Of a DNA stretch of 64,000 nt, positions 45,542 through 54,605 are shown in pieces (positions within the stretch are counted from its first letter, which is position 1; each line of letters starts with the position of its first letter). The stretch lies in assembly GCF_018642165.1 (NCBI RefSeq), contig NZ_JAHHZM010000007.1, forward strand, positions 124,001 to 188,000. Reading direction: 5' to 3'. The notes beneath the pieces were generated by a model. It saw only the letters and a list, made by a program, of their open reading frames with translations, ran no database searches and had not been told where the DNA came from. The position numbers and the translations under genes were made by a program. Source of the stretch: Echinicola shivajiensis (GTDB lineage: Bacteria > Bacteroidota > Bacteroidia > Cytophagales > Cyclobacteriaceae).

Positions 45542-46621
45542 ATGAAGTTAAAACAACTTTTTTTACTGCCTTTTTTAACCGTCCCAATCTTCTTTTCTTG
45601 TGATAGCAAGGGTGAAAAACAGGAAGAAATTCCCCTGGAGTCCATGAGGAATGAAGTGACCGCTACCAAGGTCACTGTGGCCAAGGCGGAAAAGCGTTCC
45701 TTTGATTACCTGATCAATGCCTCAGGAAAGGTGGAGGCAGCCCAGCAGGTAAAAGTCTTTATCGAAAGAAGGGGCTATCTCAAAGCATTTAGTCTAAAAG
45801 AAGGACAGTACTTAAAGGCAGGGAGCCTATTGGCCCAATTGGATAATACGGACAATCTCTTCCGCAAGGAAAAGGCCCTGGTGCAGTTGAAAAATGCCCA
45901 GGCCAACTATAACAGTGAAATGTTGGGCTTTTCTACCATCATGGAAGGAGATGACCAAGAAAAGATTGCGGAATTGCAAGAGCAGCTTAAGGCCAGCAGT
46001 GGGCTGTTATCAGCTGAAATCGAACTGAAGGAAGCAGAATTGGAACTGGAGAAATCCACAATCAAAGCGCCCATATCGGGCAAGGTGGCTGACCTGAAGC
46101 TTAAGCAGGGAAGTTTGGTCAATGCGGGAGAGGAGCTTTGTGAAATCCTTAGTACAGAGGAACTGAACCTAAGGGTCAAGGTACTGGAATCGGATATTCC
46201 TTTTATTTCCCTAGACCAGGAGGCGGAGATATATCCGGTTGCTGCTGGAACGGGGAGCTTATCAGGCAAGGTCAGTAGTATCAATCCAAAGGTGGATGAA
46301 AATGGTCTGGTGGAAGTCAATATCAAACTTAAAAAAGGAGAGAAATTACTTCCCGGTATGAATGCCCGGGCAGTGATCCGCTCCCCACAAAATGACAATG
46401 TGGTCGTTCCCAAACAGGCCTTGGTCTACCGTTCAGGTCGTCCGGTGGTCTTTACCCTCAATGGCGAGGAATCCAAATGGAACTATGTGGAGGTAGGCAA
46501 GGACAATGGCCGGGAGATTGAGGTACTCGATGGGATCAAGGATGGGGAAACGGTCATCACCAGCAATAACCTTCAGCTGGCCCACCAAGCTCCCGTACAA
46601 ATCGTCGACGAAAACGAATAG
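45542..46621 (+). CDS. RND efflux periplasmic adaptor (membrane fusion protein)
   Basis: 359 aa lipoprotein (lipobox FFSC). The adaptor bridges an RND pump and an outer-membrane channel. Seen: lipoyl/barrel-sandwich halves (VEAAQQVKVFIERRGYLKAFSLKEGQYLKAGSLLAQLDNTD and STIKAPISGKVADLKLKQGSLV), a short coiled coil between them, beta-barrel and a membrane-proximal domain (VVVPKQALVYRSGRPVVF). Stop to next ATG is 3 bp. No TolC-like channel gene is in the window. Confidence 0.93.
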   Translation: MKLKQLFLLPFLTVPIFFSCDSKGEKQEEIPLESMRNEVTATKVTVAKAEKRSFDYLINASGKVEAAQQVKVFIERRGYLKAFSLKEGQYLKAGSLLAQLDNTDNLFRKEKALVQLKNAQANYNSEMLGFSTIMEGDDQEKIAELQEQLKASSGLLSAEIELKEAELELEKSTIKAPISGKVADLKLKQGSLVNAGEELCEILSTEELNLRVKVLESDIPFISLDQEAEIYPVAAGTGSLSGKVSSINPKVDENGLVEVNIKLKKGEKLLPGMNARAVIRSPQNDNVVVPKQALVYRSGRPVVFTLNGEESKWNYVEVGKDNGREIEVLDGIKDGETVITSNNLQLAHQAPVQIVDENE

Positions 46622-46624
46622 CCC

Positions 46625-49600
46625 ATGGTCCGGTTTTTATTATCTAGGCCCATAGCGGTCACCATGGTTTTTCTGGCATTGATGGTCTTCAGCCTAATAG
46701 GCTTTACCAAGCTGCCCATATCCCTTTTGCCGCCCATAGATGTGCCACAGATCGTGGTCAAGGTGAATTATCCCAATGCCTCTCCTGAGGCCATCGAGCA
46801 GAACGTGCTGAGTAGGGTGCGGGAGAGTTTGATTACCCTCAATGGGCTTGAAGATATGGATAGTAAGGCTGGCAGTGAAACCGGTACCGTCAGATTGCAG
46901 TTTGCCTATGGCACTTCCATGGAGCTGGCCTATATCGAGGTCAATGAAAAAATAGATCGACTGACCAATGGCCTCCCCGAGGAGCTTTCCCGTCCGCAGG
47001 TCATCCGCATCAATACCAATGACATTCCCATGGTGCGCATTCAGGTCATACCCAAGGAAGGGACGGATTATGCAGAAGTGACCAAGTTGGCCGAAAATGT
47101 TATAAAAAAGCGGATAGAGCAGCTACAAGGAATATCCCTGGTAGATATCAATGGCAAGCAGGAAAGGGTGATTACCGTGGAACCCAATAAGGCGGTCTTG
47201 GCCGGATTGGGCATATCTGAGCAAAATGTCATCAATGCGATCCGTTCTGGAAACAGCGAACCTTCAGGGATAAGCGTTAAGGATGGGCAGTACCGTTATT
47301 TTTTGAGACTTGCCACTAGGGTGGATACACCGGAGGATATAGCACAGTTGCCGGTCTTGGCGCCAGATGGAAATGTGGTGGAACTGGCCAAGCTTGCGAA
47401 TATTCATTACCAAATGGGAGAGCCTATGGGCTACCATCTATATGGAGAGCGTGAAGGCTTGGTCATCACAGTGCACAAGCAGGCTGCCGCCAAGATGAAT
47501 GAGCTGATGGAAAAGGTCAGCGAGTCGGTGGAGCTGTTCAAGCAGGATTATCCTCAGGTGGACTTTGCCCTGAGCCAAGACCAATCTGCCCTGCTCAATG
47601 CTGGAATCAATAACCTGCAGACCAGTTTGCTCTTTGGAGGGATTTTTGCCTTTGGGGTGCTGTTTATCTTTATGGGCAATTATAAGATGCCCTTGATTAT
47701 TGGTGTCAGCTTGCCCACTTCCCTACTGATCAGTTTTCTGGTATTTTATGCTTTTGGGATTTCCATCAATGTGATTTCCCTAAGTGGCCTGGCCTTGGGC
47801 TTGGGCATGTTGATCGATAATGCCATTATTGTTTTGGACAATATCACCCGCAAAAGACAGGAGGGCTTGCCACTTTTTGAGGCTTGTGTCAAGGGGGTGA
47901 ATGAGGTAATGTCGGCTTTGATCAGCTCGGTATTGACCACCTTGGCGGTTTTTGTTCCCTTAGTGTTCTTGAGTGGAATATCCGGGGCCTTGTTCTTTGA
48001 TCAGGCGGTTTCGGTAGCAGCCATCCTTTTTGTGTCCCTATTGGTGGCTTTTGTGCTCTTGCCTTTACTTTACCGTCTTTTCTTTGCCAATAAGCAATGG
48101 GACAGCAATCAAGAGGATAGCCGCTTTTTTAAATGGGTATTGGCTTTATATAAAAATGGCTACCAAAAGGTGATGGCCCAAAGGCGCTTGAGCCTGATTT
48201 TATTGTTGGCGCTTATTCCACTGTTTCTGATGATCGGCCTGGTACTGCCCAAAGAGGGTTTGCCCCCGATCGGGAAAAAGGATGTACTCCTGGAAGTGAA
48301 TTGGAATGAAGCGATAGATGTGAAACAAAACCGTGAGCGGGTAAAAAATATTATTGCTGGACTAGGTGAAGGCATTGAACAGGCTGAGGCTGATGTGGGC
48401 ATCAGGCAGTTTTTGCTCTTTGACGGGGAGAACTCGGTACAAGAGGCCAGTATCTATATTGATTTCAGTAATCAGGCCAGAAAGGATGATTATACGGAAC
48501 AACTGGAAAAAGGACTTAGAGAAAAATATCCACGAGCCAGTATCAAGCTCATGGATGCTCCCAATGCCTTTGACCAGCTGTTTTCCTCCAATATCCCCTA
48601 CTATGAAATGCGGTGGAAGGAGCTAAAGGACAAAAAGCCGGTTGATGCAGCGACCATGGGACCTTGGTTGGAGGATTTGCCAACTGCGCTTTGGAAGAAA
48701 GGGCCAGGACTGCAGGAAGAGTCGGCAGTGGTTTTCAGGTTGGACCTTGAGAAGTTGTCCCTCTACAAAATCGAAACCAACGAAATGGTCAGGCAAATTG
48801 AACAGCTCTTTGGGCGCTATACCATTGATGAGATCAAACAGTTCAGTGAGGTGACGCCCATCAGGTTGATGGAAAGTGATGCCGATTATAGGGAAATTTT
48901 AGAAAGCAATTACTTAGGGTCCAGGGATGGTCAGCGCTATGCCTTGGCCAATTTTATCCAAGTGGGATATGAGGACCATTATAAGTATGTGACAGCGGAT
49001 AAGACCGGGATTTACCAATCCGTGGAAATTACTGCGCCAAATCCACAAAATAGGGATAGGGAGCTTAAAAACTGGGGATTGGATAGAAACCTCAGTGTGT
49101 CTTTTTCCGGGCAATATTTCAAAGATCAGGAAAACATTCAGCAATTGATCGGGATTTTGGGCGTGGCGGTATTGCTGCTTTATTTTATCCTTGCTGCCCA
49201 GTTTGAGAGTTTTGTACAACCGCTGATTGTGATCTTTACCCTGCCTCTGGGAATTGGAGGGGCACTACTGGTGCTTTGGCTGAGCGGCACTTCTCTCAAT
49301 ATTATGTCGGCGATTGGACTGGTGGTAATGCTGGGGATTATGGTCAACGATGCCATTCTAAAAATCGATACCATTAACAGATTGAGGGTGAGTTATGCGG
49401 AGCAGGAAGAGAATTTAACGGGCAGGGAGATTTTGGAAAAGGCCCTTTTTAAGGCTGGGGAAATCAGGCTGAAACCTATTCTGATGACTTCGATCACCAC
49501 GATTTTGGCCTTGCTGCCAGTGGTGTTCAGCTCAGGCTTGGGAGCGGACCTACAGAGACCCTTGGTGTTCAGCGTGATCGGTGGATTGACCATTGGGACG

Positions 49601-49696
49601 ATGACGGCATTGTATTTTGTGCCTTTGGCTTATTGGGCGTTTAGTAGAAAAAAGAATAAAGAGGAAAGAAGAAAGATTGATGTGGCTAGAGTTTAG
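46625..49696 (+). CDS. RND efflux permease 1
   Basis: 1023 aa, full length for the AcrB/HAE1 type. Twelve membrane spans in two halves with large periplasmic loops; MVRFLLSRPIAVTMVFLALM start, porter domain PNASPEAIEQNV, and transmembrane helix 4 GLGMLIDNAIIVLDNI, which keeps one Asp of the proton-relay pair (Asp-Asn in place of Asp-Asp, common in Bacteroidota). Second-half motif GLVVMLGIMVNDAILKID. Substrate unknown. Its TAG stop shares two bases with the first unit of a 7-bp array. Confidence 0.95.
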   Translation: MVRFLLSRPIAVTMVFLALMVFSLIGFTKLPISLLPPIDVPQIVVKVNYPNASPEAIEQNVLSRVRESLITLNGLEDMDSKAGSETGTVRLQFAYGTSMELAYIEVNEKIDRLTNGLPEELSRPQVIRINTNDIPMVRIQVIPKEGTDYAEVTKLAENVIKKRIEQLQGISLVDINGKQERVITVEPNKAVLAGLGISEQNVINAIRSGNSEPSGISVKDGQYRYFLRLATRVDTPEDIAQLPVLAPDGNVVELAKLANIHYQMGEPMGYHLYGEREGLVITVHKQAAAKMNELMEKVSESVELFKQDYPQVDFALSQDQSALLNAGINNLQTSLLFGGIFAFGVLFIFMGNYKMPLIIGVSLPTSLLISFLVFYAFGISINVISLSGLALGLGMLIDNAIIVLDNITRKRQEGLPLFEACVKGVNEVMSALISSVLTTLAVFVPLVFLSGISGALFFDQAVSVAAILFVSLLVAFVLLPLLYRLFFANKQWDSNQEDSRFFKWVLALYKNGYQKVMAQRRLSLILLLALIPLFLMIGLVLPKEGLPPIGKKDVLLEVNWNEAIDVKQNRERVKNIIAGLGEGIEQAEADVGIRQFLLFDGENSVQEASIYIDFSNQARKDDYTEQLEKGLREKYPRASIKLMDAPNAFDQLFSSNIPYYEMRWKELKDKKPVDAATMGPWLEDLPTALWKKGPGLQEESAVVFRLDLEKLSLYKIETNEMVRQIEQLFGRYTIDEIKQFSEVTPIRLMESDADYREILESNYLGSRDGQRYALANFIQVGYEDHYKYVTADKTGIYQSVEITAPNPQNRDRELKNWGLDRNLSVSFSGQYFKDQENIQQLIGILGVAVLLLYFILAAQFESFVQPLIVIFTLPLGIGGALLVLWLSGTSLNIMSAIGLVVMLGIMVNDAILKIDTINRLRVSYAEQEENLTGREILEKALFKAGEIRLKPILMTSITTILALLPVVFSSGLGADLQRPLVFSVIGGLTIGTMTALYFVPLAYWAFSRKKNKEERRKIDVARV

Positions 49697-49729
49697 TACG
49701 AAGTATCAGGTATCAAGTACGAAGTGTGA
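49695..49729 (+). repeat. 7-bp tandem array, five units, overlapping a stop codon
   Basis: AGTACGA, AGTATCA, GGTATCA, AGTACGA, AGTGTGA. The first two bases are part of the TAG stop of permease 1. A partial copy (CGTATCA, GGTATCA, AGTACGA, AGTGTGA) recurs at 49864-49891. Confidence 0.8.
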
Positions 49730-50088
49730 AGATTTTAGAAATGTTGTACCAAGTCTCCGACTTGGTACTAGTTAACCTTGAGTCTCTGACTCAAATAAAA
49801 AGGAAAAGAGGAGTCAGAGACTCCAAGCTATTTGATCCCGCGACAGAGTCGGCGGGATAACAGCGTATCAGGTATCAAGTACGAAGTGTGAAGATATTAG
49901 AAATGTTGTACCAAGTCTCCGACTTGGTACTAGTTAACCTTGAGTCTCCGACTCAAATAAAAAGGAAAAGCGGAGTCAGAGACTCCAAGCTATTTGATCC
50001 CGCGACAGAGTCGGCGGGATAACACCAAGATGCTAAGTTATTTAGCCCGCGGCACAGCCGGCGGGATAACAGATAAAGAAAACAATAG
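49697..50088. other. REP-bearing spacer left of the transposase gene
   Basis: No gene. Made of a 162-bp tandem duplication carrying three hairpins per unit plus a last GC-rich hairpin (50045-50066). Confidence 0.75.
49703..50023 (+). repeat. 162-bp tandem duplication of a palindromic (REP-type) unit
   Basis: Two units (49703-49864, 49865-50023) with very few differences. Each has (a) GTACCAAGTC-TCC-GACTTGGTAC, e.g. 49746-49768; (b) GAGTCTCTGACTC (49780-49792) that pairs over 13 bp with 49811-49823; (c) ATCCCGCGAC (49835-49844) with GTCGGCGGGAT (49848-49858). A variant of (c) follows at 50045. Confidence 0.85.
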
Positions 50089-50646
50089 ATGATAAATTCA
50101 GACAAGCCATATCGCATTACCGATCAAAATGGAGTCTACTTTTTGACTTTGACGGTGGTGGATTGGCTGGACGTGTTTATACGAAAAGAATATAAGCTAG
50201 AAGTGGTAGATAGTCTGAATTATTGCGTGAAGAACAAAGGTTTGGAGTTATATGCCTGGTGTTTGATGAGCAATCATTTGCACCTTTTAGCAAGAATTAA
50301 GGAGCCTTTTAAGCTAAGTGATTTTCTCAGGGATTTTAAAAAGTATGTGTTCAGAAAAGTTTTGGAGAGTTTGGAGAAGGAATCTATTGAGTCAAGAAGA
50401 AAGTGGTTGTTGGATAGAATGAGGTTCAGGGGAACCATGGTAAAGCGGGTGGATAGCTATAAGTTTTGGGAGGATGATAATAGGGCTATTGGGATTGAAT
50501 CAGCGAAATTCTTTGAGCAGAAACTTAATTATATCCATAACAATCCAGTAAAGGCAATGATAGTAGAAGAGCCTGAAGAATATCTTTTCAGTAGCGCAAG
50601 GGATTATTCGGGAAGGAAGGGCTTGGTGGAGGTAAGCGTCTATTAA
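50089..50646 (+). CDS. REP-associated tyrosine transposase (RAYT, IS200-like)
   Basis: 185 aa, typical for the TnpA_REP/Y1 family. HUH motif His63-Leu-His65 in MSNHLHLLA and the putative catalytic Tyr148 in KLNYIHNNPVKA are present, along with YFLTLTVVDWLDVF at the start and EEYLFSSARDYSG at the end. These single-strand nucleases recognise REP hairpins. Palindromes of one family flank it on both sides, which supports an active or recently active REP system. All key residues are intact. It sits between the two permease genes of the efflux system, in the same direction. Confidence 0.93.
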   Translation: MINSDKPYRITDQNGVYFLTLTVVDWLDVFIRKEYKLEVVDSLNYCVKNKGLELYAWCLMSNHLHLLARIKEPFKLSDFLRDFKKYVFRKVLESLEKESIESRRKWLLDRMRFRGTMVKRVDSYKFWEDDNRAIGIESAKFFEQKLNYIHNNPVKAMIVEEPEEYLFSSARDYSGRKGLVEVSVY

Positions 50647-50724
50647 ATGGTTGGTTCGTTGATTAAATCAACTCATTTCTACCAAGTCTCAGTTGTACTG
50701 AAGATCTTTTGGTTGTGTTGGGTT

Positions 50725-50837
50725 GTACCAAGTTTCCGTCTTGGTACTTGTTGACCTGGAGTCTCCGACTCAAATAAAAAGAAAAGCAGAGTCAGAGACT
50801 CCAGGCTATATGATCCCGCGACAGAGTCGACGGGATA
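50725..50837 (+). repeat. REP unit, third copy
   Basis: GTACCAAG (50725-50732) / CTTGGTAC (50740-50747), then GAGTCTCCGACTC with its partner and ATCCCGCGAC / GTCGACGGGAT (to 50837). Same order and orientation as the copies left of the transposase gene. Confidence 0.8.
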
Positions 50838-50919
50838 ACAGCGTAGTTAGTATTGAGTATTGCAAACGAGTTCGTTGTGCTGATCTGTCAAGGCCTGGCA
50901 CGATGGAAGTTGAGTAGGT

Positions 50920-50999
50920 TGAACCAAGTCTCTGACTTGGTACTTGTTGACTTGGAGTCTCTGACTCAAATAAAAGTAAAAGCGGAGTGTTATTTAGTC
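50920..50999 (+). repeat. REP unit, fourth copy, degraded
   Basis: ACCAAGTC-TCT-GACTTGGT (50922-50941) and GAGTCTCTGACTC (50956-50968) are intact; the rest is cut short after AAAGCGGAGT. Confidence 0.7.
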
Positions 51000-51029
51000 C
51001 ATCAGCACAGCTGAATGGACAACATGACT

Positions 51030-51110
51030 TGAGTCTCAAGACTCAATACTCACATCTCAAGACTAATCTAAAGTCTAAAATCTTATGTCTAAAATCTAGT
51101 GTCTAAAACA
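51030..51110 (+). repeat. Degenerate GTCTAAAATCT repeat run
   Basis: Several imperfect units of the type GTCTAAAATCT, TATGTCTAAAATCT, AGTGTCTAAAA end just before the start codon of permease 2. Related TCTAATATCTCAAATC runs lie at 43436-43452 and 45444-45471. Confidence 0.55.
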
Positions 51111-51114
51111 AAAT

Positions 51115-54100
51115 TTGAGTCCATTTAGAATTGTCATATCGTTTTTTGTGCTGGCCATCATAGGCTTTGCCTTGGTGCCCAAACTTACCGTTGAGCTAAA
51201 TCCGCGGGAACAGCAGCCGGTGCTCAGTATTTCCTATGGGGTGAGGGATGCTTCGCCAGATTTGGTGGAAAAGTTGGGGACAGCGCCTTTGGAGGGACTT
51301 TTTAGCCAGTTGTCCGAGCTTAAGAAAATCGAGTCGGTTTCCCGTTATAATGGCGGTTCGGTCACCTTGCGCTTTGATAAGCACACGGACATGGAATTCA
51401 AGAAGTTTGAAGTAACTTCTTTGATCAGGCAGATTTATCCATCCCTGGATAAGAAAGTCAGCTTTCCGCTGGTTTATCAGTCTGCCCAGCGAAATAATGA
51501 GCCGCCCATTCTCCAATACAGCATCAATGCGCCCTTTGCGGCCTTTGAAATCAAAAAGGTCACTGAGGATGTGCTGAAGTCTGTCCTTAATCGCTTTGAG
51601 GAGGTGGAGGAAATTCAGGTCTATGGAGCTAGGGACCTACAGCTTTTTGTGACCTACGATATACAAAAACTCCAAGCTTTTGGCATTAGCAGGGGAATGC
51701 TGAATTCAGTGCTGCGCAGTGCTTTTGGGACTAGTTTTCCCGGGATGGCCCTGAACCATCATGGGGAAGCCTTGTTTATTCAGGTGGACCGCTCCTTGGT
51801 CGAAATGGAACAGTTGGAAATGCTTAGGATTACCAACCGGGATGGGAAGGATATTTACCTCAGGGACATTGCCCAGCTGACCTTGGAGGAAGCCGAGCCC
51901 AACCGCTATTATAGGATCAATGGCAATAACTCCGTGACCATGAGTATTACCAGTAGGGAAGGGGTAAACAAAGTGGTTTTGGCACAAAAGCTGAAGAAGG
52001 CCATCAAGGAAGCAGCTGAGCTTTTGCCAACTGGGTATGATGTACGCTTGGAGCAGGATGATACCGAATACCTGTCCAAGGAGCTGAACAAAATCTATAA
52101 AAGGTCTGGGCTGTCCATCCTGATTTTGGTGGTCTTTATCTTTTTGATCAACCGGAACTGGCGTTACCTGACCGTACTGTTTTTGGGGATTCTGGTCAAC
52201 CTGAGTGCTACAGGAATAATCCTCTATTCTCTGGGGACCCATCTGCACTTGTACAGCATTGCCGGCCTGACCATTTCGTTTGGCTTGATCGTGGACAATG
52301 CCATTATCATGATCGATCACCTGCACAAACATAAAAACAGAAAGGTCTTTTTGGCCCTTTTGGCCGCTTCCCTGACCACCATTGCCGCTTTGCTTATGGT
52401 ATTTTTATTGCCGGAAGAAGACCAGAAAAACCTGACAGACTTTGCGGTGGTGGTAGCCGTGATGTTGGCAGTATCGCTGATGGTGGCCCTCTTGTTTACC
52501 CCGGCCATGTACCAATTGTTGTTTGGGGAAAAAGTAGGCCAGAGAAGAAGTATCCCTGTCCCCAAGTTGAGGAGAAGGGTAAGGTGGTTTAGGAGATATC
52601 AAAGGATCATTAGTTATGCAGCCCATTACCGCAAGACCTTTGTGCTGTTTTTGGTCTTGCTTTTTGGCTTGCCTATATTTTATCTGCCGGCCAAATGGGA
52701 AGGGCAGGATTGGTACAATAAGGTCATTGGCAGCACGATTTATCAAGAGGATATCAGGCCCTATGTGGACAAGGCTTTGGGTGGTTCTTTGCGGATGTTT
52801 GTTCGGGGCGTATTTGAAAAGTCGGGCTACAGGGAAGCGGCCCAGACAAGGCTATATGTCAATGTGCGCCTGCCATTTGGCAATACCCTCGATCAGATGG
52901 ACTTTATCATTCGGGAGTTTGAGGAGTTTTTGGAGGGCGTGGAAGGCGTGGACAAGTTTGTCAGCAATGTATCTTCGGGGCAATATGCTTCCATTACCAT
53001 TACCTTTAAGGAAGCTTATGAAAATTCAGCCTTGCCTTATCAGCTAAAGGGAAGACTGTCAGTAAAAGCAACAGATTGGAGCGGTGCAAGGTGGAGTATC
53101 TATGGAGTGGGGCAAGGTTTCAGTGCCGGCCCGGGAGGAGAAGGAATCCCATCCTTTACAGTGATGATGAAGGGCTATAATTATGATGAGCTGGCAAGGC
53201 AGTCGGAAGTACTGGCAGAAAAACTGATGAAGCACAAAAGGATCCAAGAAGTCAACACCAATGAAAAGCTGTCCTATAACGAAAGGAGCTCAGAGGAATT
53301 TGTGCTTCGCTTTGATCAGAAGAAGCTGGCGCTGCAGGGCACCAACCAATATGAGGTGATGAGGGCCTTAAATGATAGATCCAAACCCACTGGGGCAAGT
53401 CTTTATTTGAACCTAGAGGACAAGAATTATGGTGTGGTAGTGAGGGAAAAGCATGCCGAAGATTTTTCACGTTTTGATCTAGAGGAAACTACCCTGATCA
53501 GTTCTGAAGACAACATGTTTAAAGTGTCCAGTTTGGGAACATTGGTCAAGGAAACTACCACCAACTCCCTGCACAAGGAAGATCGGCAATATATCCGAAG
53601 GGTAGCCTTTGAGTATATGGGCTCAAGGAAGTTTGGCAGTGAATACTTGGATGAAGTGCTGGAAGAGATGAAAACCAGTATGCCTATTGGTTATGCTGCT
53701 GAGACCTCTTCTTATGGCTGGGGCTATGGAAAAAGCAAACGACAGTATACCCTGCTATTGGTCTTGATTGTGGCTATTTTCTTTATCTGCGGGGTATTAT
53801 TTGAAAATCTCAAACAGCCTTTCTACATCATTGCCGTGATCCCTATTGCCTTTATCGGCTTGTTCCTGATCTTTTCACTATTTGATTTTTATTTTGACCA
53901 AGGGGGCTATGCGGCCTTTGTGATGCTAGGGGGATTGGCGGTAAATGCCGCGATTTTCATCGTCAATGACCTGAACAATAGAGAAAATGGATGGTATAAC
54001 CGCAATGTACTGAAGTCAGTAGCAGGTAAATCCATCCCTATCTTATTGACGGTTCTTTCCACCTGCTTTGGATTGATTCCATTTATTATGGAAGGGCAAA

Positions 54101-54240
54101 ACGAGATTTTCTGGTTTTCGCTGGCCATTGGCACCATTGGGGGACTGGTGTTCAGTATGCTAGGGGTATTTGTGGCCTTGCCGGTATTTTTGTGGAGGAA
54201 GGAGGAGAGTATGAAGTATCAAGTACGAGGTACAAAGTAG
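51115..54240 (+). CDS. RND efflux permease 2
   Basis: 1041 aa, AcrB-like, diverged from permease 1. Opening SPFRIVISFFVLAIIGFALVP, porter domain VRDASPDLVEKLGT, transmembrane 4 ISFGLIVDNAIIMIDHL with one relay Asp, second half VMLGGLAVNAAIFIVND. The only start in frame after the TAG at 51097 is TTG at 51115, with no ribosome site and with the GTCTAAAA repeats directly before it; the original ATG may have been lost or changed. The last ten codons (SMKYQVRGTK) and the stop are made by a 7-bp repeat array. Probably once followed permease 1 directly. Confidence 0.88.
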   Translation: MSPFRIVISFFVLAIIGFALVPKLTVELNPREQQPVLSISYGVRDASPDLVEKLGTAPLEGLFSQLSELKKIESVSRYNGGSVTLRFDKHTDMEFKKFEVTSLIRQIYPSLDKKVSFPLVYQSAQRNNEPPILQYSINAPFAAFEIKKVTEDVLKSVLNRFEEVEEIQVYGARDLQLFVTYDIQKLQAFGISRGMLNSVLRSAFGTSFPGMALNHHGEALFIQVDRSLVEMEQLEMLRITNRDGKDIYLRDIAQLTLEEAEPNRYYRINGNNSVTMSITSREGVNKVVLAQKLKKAIKEAAELLPTGYDVRLEQDDTEYLSKELNKIYKRSGLSILILVVFIFLINRNWRYLTVLFLGILVNLSATGIILYSLGTHLHLYSIAGLTISFGLIVDNAIIMIDHLHKHKNRKVFLALLAASLTTIAALLMVFLLPEEDQKNLTDFAVVVAVMLAVSLMVALLFTPAMYQLLFGEKVGQRRSIPVPKLRRRVRWFRRYQRIISYAAHYRKTFVLFLVLLFGLPIFYLPAKWEGQDWYNKVIGSTIYQEDIRPYVDKALGGSLRMFVRGVFEKSGYREAAQTRLYVNVRLPFGNTLDQMDFIIREFEEFLEGVEGVDKFVSNVSSGQYASITITFKEAYENSALPYQLKGRLSVKATDWSGARWSIYGVGQGFSAGPGGEGIPSFTVMMKGYNYDELARQSEVLAEKLMKHKRIQEVNTNEKLSYNERSSEEFVLRFDQKKLALQGTNQYEVMRALNDRSKPTGASLYLNLEDKNYGVVVREKHAEDFSRFDLEETTLISSEDNMFKVSSLGTLVKETTTNSLHKEDRQYIRRVAFEYMGSRKFGSEYLDEVLEEMKTSMPIGYAAETSSYGWGYGKSKRQYTLLLVLIVAIFFICGVLFENLKQPFYIIAVIPIAFIGLFLIFSLFDFYFDQGGYAAFVMLGGLAVNAAIFIVNDLNNRENGWYNRNVLKSVAGKSIPILLTVLSTCFGLIPFIMEGQNEIFWFSLAIGTIGGLVFSMLGVFVALPVFLWRKEESMKYQVRGTK

Positions 54241-54249
54241 GAAGTACGT
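54208..54249 (+). repeat. 7-bp tandem array inside the end of permease 2
   Basis: AGTATGA, AGTATCA, AGTACGA, GGTACAA, AGTAGGA, AGTACGT. The TAG in the fifth unit is the stop codon. Confidence 0.85.
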
Positions 54250-54328
54250 AGAGTAAAGATTTTATCACAAAGGACCCTATGGAAGCTCAAAGGCCACAAA
54301 GATTGAATTTTTTAAAAAAAATAGAGAC

Positions 54329-54355
54329 CTCTGTGAAAACTCAGTGCCCTCTGTG
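54329..54355 (+). repeat. Short dispersed repeat, copy 2
   Basis: Copy of 40516-40542 with one base changed. Confidence 0.7.
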
Positions 54356-54441
54356 CTTCTAATTTTTTTATCAAGAGAGTAGAGGAAAGAATAAAGTATG
54401 GAGTGTAAAGTAGTAAGCCTGTCGACTGTACAGTAGTAATT

Positions 54442-54539
54442 ATCTTGACTCAAAGCCCGAAGGGCTTAAACATACCTAATGGTGAAGCATCATAAGATTT
54501 CGCGACCCTGAAGGGGTCGAATAAAATACGCATAGGGAA
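54442..54539 (+). repeat. 98-bp structured dispersed repeat, copy 2
   Basis: Pair of 40402-40500. Here the first hairpin is perfect (AAGCCC-GAA-GGGCTT) and the second is weakened, the reverse of copy 1. Confidence 0.75.
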
Positions 54540-54605
54540 GTGCTATGGGGGAAATATGGAATATGAACTCGAGGTATAAAGCAGGAAGTTTGGATGGGCT
54601 TTTAG

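Larger units (their letters stand above)
50647..51114. other. REP-bearing spacer right of the transposase gene
   Basis: No gene. Two more copies of the REP unit, then runs of GTCTAAAATCT-type repeats (51030-51110) that reach the start of permease 2. Confidence 0.75.

Noticed and set aside
45907-46413. Long minus-strand frame opposite the efflux adaptor gene
   Set aside because: Ser-rich translation mirrors the codons of a well-supported adaptor on the other strand.
49697-51010. CRISPR array near the transposase gene
   Set aside because: Repeats are palindromic REP units of varying spacing with no regular unique spacers and no cas genes.
51706-52332. 208-codon minus-strand frame opposite permease 2
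   Set aside because: Gln/His-rich antisense of conserved permease sequence, no start context or domain.
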